In this document: positions 1-7,530 of the stretch, piece after piece
How the letters are laid out: each line of letters opens with the position of its first letter
Position numbering within the stretch: position 1 is the stretch's first letter
Source of the DNA: Gammaproteobacteria bacterium UBA7803
Lineage (GTDB): Bacteria > Pseudomonadota > Gammaproteobacteria > Pseudomonadales > Azotimanducaceae
Assembly: GCA_002480525.1 (NCBI GenBank)
Contig: DLCH01000001.1
Location: 1-26,476 of the forward strand
Length of the DNA stretch: 26,476 nt
Direction: 5' to 3'
Notes under the pieces: model-generated
Told to the model about the DNA's origin: nothing
The model's input: only the letters and a program-made list of their open reading frames with translations
Database searches by the model: none
Program-made: the position numbers and the translations under genes

Positions 1-716
1 GTGAACTTCATGATGTTGCCCTTGTGCACCAGCGTCAGGGACTTGCGGTTCTCGTCGATGCAGTACTGCAGCGCCTTGCGGATCAGCCGCTTGCTGCCCT
101 CGACCGAGATCGGCTTGATGCCGATGCCGCAGTGCTGGGGGAAGCGGATCTTGTTGACGCCCATCTCGTTCTGCAGGAAGGCGATGACCTTGTCCGCGCC
201 TTCGGAGTCCGCCTGCCACTCGACGCCGGCGTATATGTCCTCGGTGTTCTCGCGGAAGATGACCATGTCGGTCTTCTCGGGATGCACCACCGGGCTCGGC
301 ACGCCGGTGAACCAGCGGACCGGACGCTGGCACACGTACAGATCCAGCTCCTGGCGCAGCGCGACGTTCAGCGAGCGGATGCCGCCGCCGACCGGGGTGG
401 TCATGGGTCCCTTGATGCCGACGATGTACTCCTTCATCGCCTCCAGGGTCTCGGCGGGCAGCCACTGGTCTTCCCCGTAGAGCTCGAGGGATTTCTCGCC
501 CGAGTAGATCTCCATCCAGTGGATCTTCTTGCTGCCGCCGTAGGCCTTTTCCACCGCGGCGTCGACGACCCGGATCATGACCGGCGTGATGTCCACGCCG
601 ATGCCGTCCCCTTCGATGAACGGAATGATCGGGTTGTCCGGGATGTTCAGCGAGTTGTCGGCGTTGACGGTGATCTTCTCGCCGCCGCTGGGCACTTTGA
701 TGTGCTGATAGGCCAT
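1..716 (-). CDS. icd: NADP-dependent isocitrate dehydrogenase, N-terminal part (runs off the window edge)
   Basis: TCA-cycle enzyme that oxidatively decarboxylates isocitrate to 2-oxoglutarate with NADP+ in the cytosol. The visible N-terminal 238 residues begin MAYQHIKVPSGG and carry the family blocks IPFIEGDGIG (substrate and Mg region), GPMTTPVGGGIRSLNV (substrate-binding Ser and Asn in the phosphorylation loop), and RENTEDIYAGVEW. The protein continues beyond base 1, so about 45% of the usual ~415 residues is missing here only because the window ends. The ATG at 714-716 is preceded by GGAG (723-726) at a good spacing, and by an extended -10 element further upstream. It is divergent from rluE. 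Identification is from conserved motifs and is very secure. Confidence 0.97.
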   Translation of the reverse strand, partial: MAYQHIKVPSGGEKITVNADNSLNIPDNPIIPFIEGDGIGVDITPVMIRVVDAAVEKAYGGSKKIHWMEIYSGEKSLELYGEDQWLPAETLEAMKEYIVGIKGPMTTPVGGGIRSLNVALRQELDLYVCQRPVRWFTGVPSPVVHPEKTDMVIFRENTEDIYAGVEWQADSEGADKVIAFLQNEMGVNKIRFPQHCGIGIKPISVEGSKRLIRKALQYCIDENRKSLTLVHKGNIMKF

Positions 717-765
717 CGATTGCTCCGTGTGTCAGTGGTCAGTGGGTCGTCTCGGAAAGCCCGCG

Positions 766-774
766 AGTATACCA
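766..774 (-). promoter_or_regulatory. Extended -10 promoter element of icd
   Basis: On the minus strand the bases read TGGTATACT, an extended -10 (TGn plus TATACT), about 50 bases before the icd ATG. No good -35 hexamer is present, which is usual with an extended -10. GTATAC is self-complementary, so the same bases give TATACC on the plus strand and could also serve rluE. Confidence 0.55.
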
Positions 775-812
775 TCGCGGCAGGCCCCGAAGGCGACGTT
801 CCGCCAGCCGTC

Positions 813-1439
813 TTGACCCTGATCCGTTTCTACAAGCCCTACGGGGTGCTGAGCCAGTTCACCGACCGCGGCGGGGCCCGGCAGACCCTCGCGGATTACC
901 AGGACGTGCCCGGCGTCTACCCCGCCGGGCGCCTCGACCGGGACTCCGAGGGTCTGCTGCTGCTCACCGACGACGGCGCCCTGCAGGCCCGCATCGCCCA
1001 TCCCCGCCACAAGCTCGAAAAGGTCTACTGGGCGCAGGTCGAGGCCCGGCCCGACGCCGCGGCCCTGGACGAGGCGCGCCGCGCGCTGCTGGCCGGCGTG
1101 CCGCTGAAGGACGGTCCCGCCCGGGCGGCGCGGCTGCGCCCCATCGACCCGCCGGCGCTGCCCGACCGGCCGGAGCCCGTCACACCGCACCGGGCGGCGC
1201 GTTCGAGCTGGCTGGAGGTGGTGCTCACCGAAGGCCGCAACCGCCAGGTGCGGCGCATGCTGGCCGCGGTGGGCATGCCGGTGCTGCGGCTGCACCGCAG
1301 CCGCATCGGCCCCGTCGATCTCGACGGCCTCGGCCCGGGCGAGTACCAGCGGATTCCGGTTCCCGAGGCCCTGGCGGGCGGCGGCGTCAGGCGTTCCCGT
1401 CCCCCCAGGCCTCGGCCCGCCGGCAGTCGTCGCCGGTAG
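813..1439 (+). CDS. rluE: 23S rRNA pseudouridine synthase, RluE family
   Basis: RsuA/RluE-type enzyme that isomerises a uridine in 23S rRNA (U2457 in E. coli). The catalytic block is GRLDRDSEGLLLLTDDG, where the Asp of RLD is the nucleophile. Further family blocks are FYKPYGVLSQF at the N-terminus and EGRNRQVRRMLAAVG near the C-terminus. There is no S4 domain, as expected for RluE. The frame is open far upstream, but homology starts at LIRFYKPYG, so TTG at 813 is the best start (208 aa; E. coli RluE is 217). No strong ribosome site is seen, so the start is uncertain by a few codons. The last 53 bases overlap the convergent moaE. The C-terminus is Arg/Pro-rich and probably disordered. Confidence 0.88.
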   Translation: MTLIRFYKPYGVLSQFTDRGGARQTLADYQDVPGVYPAGRLDRDSEGLLLLTDDGALQARIAHPRHKLEKVYWAQVEARPDAAALDEARRALLAGVPLKDGPARAARLRPIDPPALPDRPEPVTPHRAARSSWLEVVLTEGRNRQVRRMLAAVGMPVLRLHRSRIGPVDLDGLGPGEYQRIPVPEALAGGGVRRSRPPRPRPAGSRRR

Positions 1440-1866
1440 ATTCGATCCAGCGGCGTCCGTCCGGCGAATCCTCGCGCTTCCAGAACACCGCGTCGGTCTT
1501 GAGGAAATCCATCAGGAACTCACAGGCGGCGAACGCCGCGGCGCGGTGCGCGGACGCCACCTGGACGAACACGATCTGCTCGCTGGGCGCCAGATCGCCG
1601 ACCCGGTGCACCACCACCACGTCGAGCAGCGGCCAGCGGGAAAGCGCCCGGTCGACGATGGCGCGGATGCTGTTCTCGGTCATGCCGGGGTAGTGCTCGA
1701 GATGCAGGGTGGCGACCGGCTGGCCCGGCGCGGCCCGGTCGCGCACCAGGCCGATGAACGTCGCCACGGCCCCGGCGGCTCCGCCGAGGCGCCGCCGGGC
1801 GGCGGCCAGCTCGGCCCCCGGGTCGAAATCCCGGGTTTCCACCCGGATGTCGACCGGCACGCTCAT
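1387..1866 (-). CDS. moaE: Molybdopterin synthase catalytic (large) subunit MoaE
   Basis: The large subunit of molybdopterin synthase, which moves sulfur from the MoaD C-terminal thiocarboxylate to precursor Z (cyclic pyranopterin monophosphate). It is 159 aa, a normal family length. Recognised from GAVATFIGLVRD near residue 30, LEHYPGMTE, VHRVGDLAPSEQIVFV, and the catalytic lysine region FLKTDAVFWKRE. Its ATG overlaps the moaD stop (ATGA), so it is translationally coupled as the last gene of moaC-moaD-moaE. Its 3' end overlaps the convergent rluE by 53 bases. Confidence 0.96.
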   Translation of the reverse strand: MSVPVDIRVETRDFDPGAELAAARRRLGGAAGAVATFIGLVRDRAAPGQPVATLHLEHYPGMTENSIRAIVDRALSRWPLLDVVVVHRVGDLAPSEQIVFVQVASAHRAAAFAACEFLMDFLKTDAVFWKREDSPDGRRWIESTGDDCRRAEAWGDGNA

Positions 1867-2117
1867 CCGCCGGTCACCGGCGGCAGGAACGCGATCTCGT
1901 CGCCGTCCGCTGGCGCGAACGGCTGATCCGTCAGCGTCTGGTTGCGGGCGACCCGCACGTTGCCGGCGCGCAGCGCGGCCATGGCGGGCTCGCCCAGCCG
2001 GGCTTCCAGCGCCGCCAGCAGGTCCCCATGGCCGGCCCCGTCCGGCAGTTCCAGGTCGATCTCGGGCCGACCGACGGCCTCCCGCAGCGAGGCGAAGAAG
2101 CGGACCCGCAGGTTCAC
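1863..2117 (-). CDS. moaD: Molybdopterin synthase sulfur-carrier (small) subunit MoaD
   Basis: Ubiquitin-fold sulfur carrier of 84 aa ending in the obligatory Gly-Gly (PPVTGG), which MoeB/MoaD-sulfurase activity would thiocarboxylate. It begins VNLRVRFFASLREAVG, a typical MoaD start. The start codon is GTG at 2115-2117, overlapping the moaC stop as GTGA, and its own stop overlaps the moaE ATG. Both 4-base overlaps argue for tight stoichiometric translation with its partner MoaE. Confidence 0.95.
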   Translation of the reverse strand: MNLRVRFFASLREAVGRPEIDLELPDGAGHGDLLAALEARLGEPAMAALRAGNVRVARNQTLTDQPFAPADGDEIAFLPPVTGG

Positions 2118-2611
2118 CCGTCCGCCTCCGGCGCCGTGGCGCCACGGACCCAGGTGCCGCTGCGGCCGCCTTCCTTGCGGGCGAGCCTGACGGCCTCGAT
2201 CTCCATGCCCTTGTCCACCGCCTTGCACATGTCGTAGACCGTCAGCGCCGCCACGCTCACGGCGGTCAGCGCCTCCATCTCCACGCCGGTGCGGCCGGTG
2301 ACCCGGCACTCGGCCTCGATGCGCAGCGCGTCCTCGCCGTCCGCCTCGAAGCGCACGCTGACCTTGGCGAGCGGCAGCGGGTGACACAGCGGAATGAGAT
2401 CGGCGCAGCGCTTGGCCCCCTGAATCCCGGCGATGCGGGCCACCGCCAGCACGTCGCCCTTGGCCATGCCGCCGTCGAGAATCTCCCGCAGGGTGGCCGG
2501 ATCCATGCGCAGCCGGCCCTCGGCGACCGCCCGGCGCACCGTCGGCGCTTTGCCGGACACGTCCACCATGTTGGCCTCGCCGGCCTCGTTCAGATGACTG
2601 AATCGGCTCAT
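2114..2611 (-). CDS. moaC: Cyclic pyranopterin monophosphate synthase MoaC
   Basis: It acts after MoaA in molybdenum-cofactor synthesis and converts the 3',8-cyclo-GTP intermediate to cyclic pyranopterin monophosphate. It is 165 aa, a normal length. Family blocks are FSHLNEAGEANMVDVSGK at the N-terminus, LIPLCHPLPLAKV in the middle (substrate-binding Cys-His), EMEALTAVSVAALTVYDMCKAVDKGM (active-site Asp and Lys), and KEGGRSG at the end. It is first in the moaCDE operon; moaA is not in the window. The start ATG at 2609-2611 has no evident Shine-Dalgarno sequence, and a TATACT -10 lies 7 bases upstream, suggesting a leaderless mRNA. Confidence 0.96.
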   Translation of the reverse strand: MSRFSHLNEAGEANMVDVSGKAPTVRRAVAEGRLRMDPATLREILDGGMAKGDVLAVARIAGIQGAKRCADLIPLCHPLPLAKVSVRFEADGEDALRIEAECRVTGRTGVEMEALTAVSVAALTVYDMCKAVDKGMEIEAVRLARKEGGRSGTWVRGATAPEADG

Positions 2612-2618
2612 GGCGCGC

Positions 2619-2624
2619 AGTATA
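2619..2624 (-). promoter_or_regulatory. -10 element of the moaCDE operon
   Basis: On the minus strand the bases read TATACT (5 of 6 to TATAAT), and the moaC ATG begins 7 bases further on. A start of transcription at the normal distance would fall on, or one base before, the initiation codon. No good -35 is visible. Confidence 0.45.
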
Positions 2625-2694
2625 CGCCGGGCGCGGGCGGCTGTGAGGCCGGCGGCGGTCAGGCCGGACCCGCGCAACTTGCCGTGAGATTCCC

Positions 2695-2700
2695 TAGAAT
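2695..2700 (+). promoter_or_regulatory. -10-like element of mnmA-hflD-purB
   Basis: TAGAAT (5 of 6 to consensus) stands 46 bases before the mnmA ATG, in the gap divergent to moaC. A matching -35 at 16-18 bases was not found, so this is tentative. The bases just after it (GCGCGCTCCAG) resemble those after the duplicated TAGAAT boxes of rimO. Confidence 0.35.
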
Positions 2701-2746
2701 GCGCGCTCCAGACACCCGAGCGCGGAGCCACGCCGGCCGCTGTCCC

Positions 2747-3967
2747 ATGACGACCCAGCCCGAACCCAGCCAAACGACCGTGATCATCGGCATGTCCGGC
2801 GGCGTCGACTCGTCCGTCGCCGCCCTGCTGCTCAAGCGCGCCGGCTATCGGGTCGAGGGCCTGTTCATGAAGAACTGGGACGAGGACGACGGCACCGAGT
2901 ACTGCACGGCGCGGGAGGACCTTGCCGACGCCGAGCGGGTCTGCGCGCGGCTGGACATTCCACTGCACACGGCCAACTTCGCCGCGGAGTACTGGGACAA
3001 CGTGTTCGAGGAGTTCCTGGCGGAGTACGCCGCCGGTCGGACGCCGAACCCGGACGTGCTGTGCAACCGGGAGATCAAGTTCAAGCAGTTCGCCCGCTAC
3101 GCCCTGGCCCTGGGCGGCGACGCCATCGCCACAGGCCACTACGCCCGGGCCCATTGGATCGACGTCCCGGGTCGAGGCGCCGTCGGCGACTCGGACGACG
3201 TCGTTCCGCCGGCGCGGGCGCTCGCCGAAGATCCCGACGCCACCGGCTTCCGGCTGCTCAAGGGCGTGGACCGTGGCAAGGACCAGACCTATTTCCTGCA
3301 GGCGGTGCCGCGGCGCGACCTGGCCCGCTGCCTGTTCCCGCTGGGCGCCATGCCCAAGAGCGAGGTCCGCGCGCTGGCGGCCGCCGAGGGCCTGCACGTG
3401 CACCGCAAGAAGGACAGCACGGGCATCTGCTTCATCGGCGAGCGGCGCTTCCGCGACTTCCTGAACCGCTACCTGCCCGCCCGCCCCGGCCGGATCGTCG
3501 ACACCGCCGGACGCACCCTGGGCGAACACATGGGGCTCGCCTACTACACCCTGGGGCAGCGCCAGGGCCTCGGCATCGGCGGCACGCCGGGCGCCGCCGA
3601 GGCGCCCTGGTACGTGGCGGGCAAGCGGCTCGACGACGGCGCGCTGATCGTGACCCAGAACCCGGACGACCTGCTCGGCGACTGGCTCGAAGCCACCGAC
3701 GCCAACTGGCTGGTGCCGGACCTCGAGTTGCCGCTGCGCTGCCGGGCGAAGATCCGCTACCGCCAGGCCGACCAGGCCTGCACCGTGGGCACCGATGGGG
3801 AGGGACGCCTGACGGTTCGCTTCGACGAGCCCCAGCGCGCCATCGCGCCGGGACAGTACGTCTGTTTCTATCAGGGCGACGTCTGTCTGGGCGGCGCCCG
3901 CATCGACGTGGCCGACGGCTTCGACGCCCGTCGCCGGGACATCACGGCGGTCGCCGGCCATGGCTGA
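2747..3967 (+). CDS. mnmA: tRNA-specific 2-thiouridylase MnmA
   Basis: It adds the 2-thio group to U34 of tRNA for Lys, Glu and Gln, using ATP and sulfur relayed by TusE/IscS. The ATP PP-loop motif SGGVDSS is at about residues 16-22. Catalytic cysteines are C106 (DVLCNREIKF) and C228 (STGICFIGER), with GKDQTYFLQ between them. The protein is 406 aa, longer than the usual ~365, mainly because of an acidic, probably disordered insertion of about 30 residues after ATGHYAR (roughly residues 135-163). The ATG at 2747 starts the conserved region directly. It overlaps hflD by 8 bases, the classical mnmA-hflD-purB order of gammaproteobacteria. Confidence 0.97.
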   Translation: MTTQPEPSQTTVIIGMSGGVDSSVAALLLKRAGYRVEGLFMKNWDEDDGTEYCTAREDLADAERVCARLDIPLHTANFAAEYWDNVFEEFLAEYAAGRTPNPDVLCNREIKFKQFARYALALGGDAIATGHYARAHWIDVPGRGAVGDSDDVVPPARALAEDPDATGFRLLKGVDRGKDQTYFLQAVPRRDLARCLFPLGAMPKSEVRALAAAEGLHVHRKKDSTGICFIGERRFRDFLNRYLPARPGRIVDTAGRTLGEHMGLAYYTLGQRQGLGIGGTPGAAEAPWYVAGKRLDDGALIVTQNPDDLLGDWLEATDANWLVPDLELPLRCRAKIRYRQADQACTVGTDGEGRLTVRFDEPQRAIAPGQYVCFYQGDVCLGGARIDVADGFDARRRDITAVAGHG

Positions 3968-4586
3968 CGCCGATCCCCGCGCGCTGGCGCTGGCCGGCGT
4001 CGTCCAGGCGGCGGCCCTGGTGCACCGCACGGCCAACGGCCAGGCGGTGCCCGCCGCAGAGCAGCAGGCGCTGCTGGTGTCCGTGCCGACCCATCGGGCC
4101 GCCAGCTACGCCGACGTGTTCCCCGACGCCGGCGCGTTCGCCATGGGCGCCGGTATCGCCACCGAGGCGCTGTCCGGCCGCTCGCGCACCCCGGAGGTGC
4201 TGCGCTACGCCCTGCAGCTCATCGAGCTCGCCCGCCTGCTCGGCGGGGTCCCCCAGGTCGTCGAGAAGCTCGGCCGCCTGCTCGACGGCGTGGACCCGGC
4301 CCAGCCGGACCCCGGGCAGCTCGGCAGCATCTACCAGCAGACCATCTCCACCCTGGGCAAACGCATTCAGGTCACCGGCGACCCTCAGGTGCTCAGGCAG
4401 GACGAGGTCGCCGACCGGATCCGCGCGCTGCTGCTCGCCGGGGTGCGCCTGGCCTGGCTGTGGCAGCAGCTCGGCGGCCGCCGCTGGCATCTGATCTTGC
4501 GCCGCAAGCCCCTGCTGGTAGGCTTGCGCGCCCTTGCCGAGTCGGCCGAGGGCGACGCCGACACCCGACACAACGAGGAACCATGA
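3960..4586 (+). CDS. hflD: HflD, high-frequency-lysogenization family protein
   Basis: All-helical, membrane-associated protein of 208 aa (E. coli HflD is 213), known in E. coli for binding phage lambda CII; its cellular role is not settled. Recognition rests on LALAGVVQAAALVH at the N-terminus, the central YALQLIELARLL, the IYQQTISTLGKRIQVTGDPQVLRQ block, and the C-terminal IRALLLAGVRLAWLWQQLGGRRW, together with its position between mnmA and purB. It starts 8 bases inside mnmA, and its stop overlaps the purB ATG (ATGA). Confidence 0.93.
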   Translation: MADADPRALALAGVVQAAALVHRTANGQAVPAAEQQALLVSVPTHRAASYADVFPDAGAFAMGAGIATEALSGRSRTPEVLRYALQLIELARLLGGVPQVVEKLGRLLDGVDPAQPDPGQLGSIYQQTISTLGKRIQVTGDPQVLRQDEVADRIRALLLAGVRLAWLWQQLGGRRWHLILRRKPLLVGLRALAESAEGDADTRHNEEP

Positions 4587-5959
4587 CCGCCGAAGCGAAC
4601 CCCCTGCTCGCCGTCTCCGCGCTCGACGGGCGCTACCGCGCCAAGGTCGAGGACCTGGCCCCGATCGTCAGCGAGTTCGGGCTGATGCGTTTCCGCGTCA
4701 CCGTGGAGTGCGCCTGGTTCGCCCATCTGGCCACGGACCCGGCCGTCCCCGAGCTGCCGCCGCTCGATGCCGCCCAGCGCCGTGCCCTGGACGCGGTGGC
4801 CAGCGGCTTCGACCTCGACGCCGCCGAGCGCATCAAGACCATCGAGCGCACCACCAATCACGACGTGAAGGCCGTGGAGTACTACGTCAAGGAGCGGCTG
4901 CGGGAGATCGACGGCCTGGCCGGCCACGTCGAGTTCGTGCACTTCGCCTGCACCTCGGAGGACATCAACAACCTGGCCTACGCGCTCATGCTGAAGACGG
5001 CCCGGGACGAGGTGACGGTGCCTCAGATGCAGGCCGTGTGCGAGGCGATCGAACGGCTCGCAGAGGCCAACGCGGCGCTGCCGATGCTGTCGCGCACCCA
5101 CGGCCAGACCGCGTCGCCCACCACCCTCGGCAAGGAGCTGCGCAACTTCTCCAGCCGCCTGCGCCGGCAGCTCGACCAGTTCGCCGCCGTGCCGCTGCTG
5201 GGCAAGATGAACGGCGCCGTGGGCAACTTCAACGCCCACCTCTGCGCCTACCCGGAGGCGGACTGGATCGACATCACCGACCGGTTCCTCGGCGATCTGG
5301 GCCTCACCCCCAACCGTCACACCACCCAGATCGAACCCCACGACTATCTGGCCGAGGCGTTCCACGCCATCGAGCGGTTCAACCAGGTGCTGCTCGACTT
5401 CGACAGGGACGTGTGGGCCTACATCGCTATCGACTACTTCCGCCAGCGCAAGGTCGAGGGCGAGACCGGCTCCTCCACGATGCCGCACAAGGTCAACCCC
5501 ATCGACTTCGAGAACTCCGAAGGCAATCTCGGCGTGGCCAACGCCCTGCTCGGCCACTTGGCGGCGAAGCTCCAGGTCTCCCGCTGGCAGCGGGACCTGT
5601 CCGACTCCACCGTGCTGCGCAACCTCGGCACGGCCCTCGGGCACTGCGCTGTGGCCTATCTCGCGACCCTGAAGGGCCTGTCCCGGCTGGACGTGAACGA
5701 GGCCGCCATCGCCGGCGATCTCGACGAGAGCTGGGAGGTGCTGGCCGAAGCCGTGCAGACCGTCATGCGCCGGTACGGGCTGAAGGAACCCTACGAGCAG
5801 CTCAAGGCGGCGACCCGCGGGCGTCACATGGACGCCGCGCTGTACGCCGAGGTGCTGGCCACCCTCGACCTGCCCGACGCCGCGCGGCGCGAGCTCGAGG
5901 GCCTGAAGCCGGCGGACTACACCGGGCTGGCGGCGCGCCTGGCGCGCATGGCGCGCTGA
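4583..5959 (+). CDS. purB: Adenylosuccinate lyase PurB
   Basis: It cleaves fumarate from SAICAR and from adenylosuccinate in purine synthesis; a homotetramer of the fumarase/aspartase superfamily. It is 458 aa (E. coli 456). The superfamily signature GSSTMPHKVNPIDFENSEGN sits near residue 297 and holds the mobile catalytic-serine loop. SRTHGQTASPTTLGKE near residue 170 carries a catalytic His, and TSEDINNLAYAL is the third conserved block. GAGGAA (4575-4580) lies just before the ATG, and the ATGA overlap with hflD couples translation. Confidence 0.98.
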   Translation: MTAEANPLLAVSALDGRYRAKVEDLAPIVSEFGLMRFRVTVECAWFAHLATDPAVPELPPLDAAQRRALDAVASGFDLDAAERIKTIERTTNHDVKAVEYYVKERLREIDGLAGHVEFVHFACTSEDINNLAYALMLKTARDEVTVPQMQAVCEAIERLAEANAALPMLSRTHGQTASPTTLGKELRNFSSRLRRQLDQFAAVPLLGKMNGAVGNFNAHLCAYPEADWIDITDRFLGDLGLTPNRHTTQIEPHDYLAEAFHAIERFNQVLLDFDRDVWAYIAIDYFRQRKVEGETGSSTMPHKVNPIDFENSEGNLGVANALLGHLAAKLQVSRWQRDLSDSTVLRNLGTALGHCAVAYLATLKGLSRLDVNEAAIAGDLDESWEVLAEAVQTVMRRYGLKEPYEQLKAATRGRHMDAALYAEVLATLDLPDAARRELEGLKPADYTGLAARLARMAR

Positions 5960-5981
5960 CCGCCCCCATCCGGGAGCCGTC

Positions 5982-6959
5982 ATGAACGTCCACGTCACCC
6001 CCGTCGACTGGCACAGCCATCGCGAACCCCTGCAGCACGTCCGAACCCTGGTGTTCATCGAGGAACAGGGCGTGCCGCGCGACATCGAGTGGGACGGCGA
6101 GGACGAGCGCTGCAGCCACTTCCTCGCCCTGACGGAAGCCGGGCAGCCCGTGGGCTGCGCACGGCTGATGCCGAGCGGACAGATCGGACGGATGGCGGTG
6201 CTGCCCGATCATCGCGGCACCGGCCTGGGCCGGCGGCTGCTGGACGCCGCCATCGACGAAGCCAAGGGGCGCGGCCTCACCCGGGTCCACCTGCACGCCC
6301 AGGTGGACGCGGTAGGGTTCTACCGCAAAGCCGGCTTCCTGCCGGAAGGCGGGGAGTTCATGGAGGCGGGCATCCGCCACCAGGGCATGACCCTGGCGCT
6401 GCCCATTCCCTTCGAGGCGCCCCCCGGCGTGGCCCGGCCGGTGGTCCGGGACGAGACCAGCGAGCGCGACGACGCGCCGCCGTCCCGGCTGAGCCGGCAC
6501 CACGGCGAAGCCGATTGCCTGGCCGGCCTGGTCGAGGCCCTGGCACACCCCCGCCGCCACCTGGTGATCCTCAGCCACCTGCTCGACCACACCCTGTTCG
6601 ACGCCCCGGAGCTGGTGGACGCGATCTCCCGGTTCGCGCGCAGCAGTCCGTCCGCGGACGTGCGCATCCTGATCCGGGATTCGAGCGCGATCGTCAGCCG
6701 GGGCCACCGGCTGGTCGAGCTGTCGCGCCGGCTGGACAGCCACATCAGCATCGCGCGCATCGGCGACGAGGTGCCGGTCAACGACGAGAGCTTCGTCACC
6801 TGGGACGGGCTCGGCTTCTTCGTGCTGCCGGACTTCCGCGACTACACCGCCCTCGCCGACCCCTACGACCCCGTGCAGGCGAAGCATCTGCAGGAAGCCT
6901 TCGACTACTACTGGTCGCGCAGCGCGCCGGACCCGGAGCTGCGCACCCTGAGCCTGTAA
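5982..6959 (+). CDS. GNAT acetyltransferase fused to a C-terminal domain of unknown function
   Basis: Residues 1 to about 145 form an ElaA-like GNAT domain: EEQGVPRDIEWDGED, then the acetyl-CoA motif MAVLPDHRGTGLGRRLL, then AVGFYRKAGF. Such enzymes transfer acetyl from acetyl-CoA to an amine; the acceptor is unknown. Residues ~165-325 form a second domain (LVILSHLLDHTLFD, VRILIRDSSAIVSRGHRLVELSRRL, FFVLPDFRDYTALADPYDPVQAKHLQEAFDYYW). Its layout recalls phospholipase-D-like folds, but no HKD catalytic motif is present; that comparison is inference. The two domains are joined by a proline- and charge-rich linker. GGGAG precedes the ATG. It follows purB by 22 bases and is likely co-transcribed. 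Confidence 0.85.
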   Translation: MNVHVTPVDWHSHREPLQHVRTLVFIEEQGVPRDIEWDGEDERCSHFLALTEAGQPVGCARLMPSGQIGRMAVLPDHRGTGLGRRLLDAAIDEAKGRGLTRVHLHAQVDAVGFYRKAGFLPEGGEFMEAGIRHQGMTLALPIPFEAPPGVARPVVRDETSERDDAPPSRLSRHHGEADCLAGLVEALAHPRRHLVILSHLLDHTLFDAPELVDAISRFARSSPSADVRILIRDSSAIVSRGHRLVELSRRLDSHISIARIGDEVPVNDESFVTWDGLGFFVLPDFRDYTALADPYDPVQAKHLQEAFDYYWSRSAPDPELRTLSL

Positions 6960-6990
6960 CGCGTCACGGTTCCACCGCTCGGCGCCTCGC

Positions 6991-6996
6991 TATACT
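6991..6996 (+). promoter_or_regulatory. -10 element of the exported-protein gene
   Basis: TATACT stands just 6 bases before the ATG at 7003. Transcription would begin at or next to the initiation codon, giving a leaderless message. No convincing -35 is visible. Confidence 0.45.
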
Positions 6997-7002
6997 GCGG
7001 GC

Positions 7003-7530
7003 ATGACCTTCTGTCCGAATCGCCGAGCGGCGACCGTCGCGACCCTGCTGGCCATCCTGCTGGCCGGCGCCGGCGGCGCCCGCGCGGCGGCAGGCGGCGC
7101 GGCTGACGGCCACGTGCTGGAGCTCTCCGCCACCCGCCCGCCCTGCTCGGGCCAGGCCGGGCTGCCGATCGTCCCCGACGACCCGGCGGCGATCACCGAC
7201 GCCAGCGGCCGGCGGCGGTGCTACGGCACCCGTCCCCCCGTGCTCGCCCTGAGCCTGCCCGAGGGTCGCTGGGTCTGGCTCGACAACGTCGACACCTCCC
7301 CGGCGGCCTGGATCGCCGTCGGGCCGGTGCTGGTCGATGCGGACGAGATCGAATCGCCGGTCCTGGGCCTGCGCCTGACCGAAGCGGACGATGGCCCTGT
7401 GCTGGAATCCCGCTACGCGCGCAGCGCCACCCTGGCGCCGCTGCGGGCGGGCGAGTGGCAGGCGGTACGCCTGGCCGACGGCCGCCGGGTCTGGGTCCGG
7501 GTGGCCGGCCGGGCCCCGTCAGCCCAGTAG
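7003..7530 (+). CDS. Small exported protein of unknown function
   Basis: Family not recognised. The 175-aa product has a typical Sec signal peptide: basic NRR near residue 6, a hydrophobic stretch ATVATLLAILLAGAGG, and an Ala-x-Ala site (ARA) near residue 29, so the mature protein is probably periplasmic. The mature part is Pro/Gly-rich with two cysteines (PPCSGQ and RRCYGT) that could form a disulfide. It has two Trp-rich strands of similar shape (GRWVWLDNVDTSP and GRRVWVRVAGR), suggesting a beta-rich, perhaps SH3-like fold (inference). There is no Shine-Dalgarno sequence before the ATG. The last 12 bases overlap the convergent rraA. Confidence 0.7.
   Translation: MTFCPNRRAATVATLLAILLAGAGGARAAAGGAADGHVLELSATRPPCSGQAGLPIVPDDPAAITDASGRRRCYGTRPPVLALSLPEGRWVWLDNVDTSPAAWIAVGPVLVDADEIESPVLGLRLTEADDGPVLESRYARSATLAPLRAGEWQAVRLADGRRVWVRVAGRAPSAQ

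Noticed and set aside
1709..2746. N-terminal extension of MnmA (long open frame upstream)
   Set aside because: It is antisense to moaE-moaD-moaC, and MnmA homology begins right after ATG 2747.
4385..6085. 566-codon frame antisense to purB
   Set aside because: Composition-driven shadow of purB; no motif.
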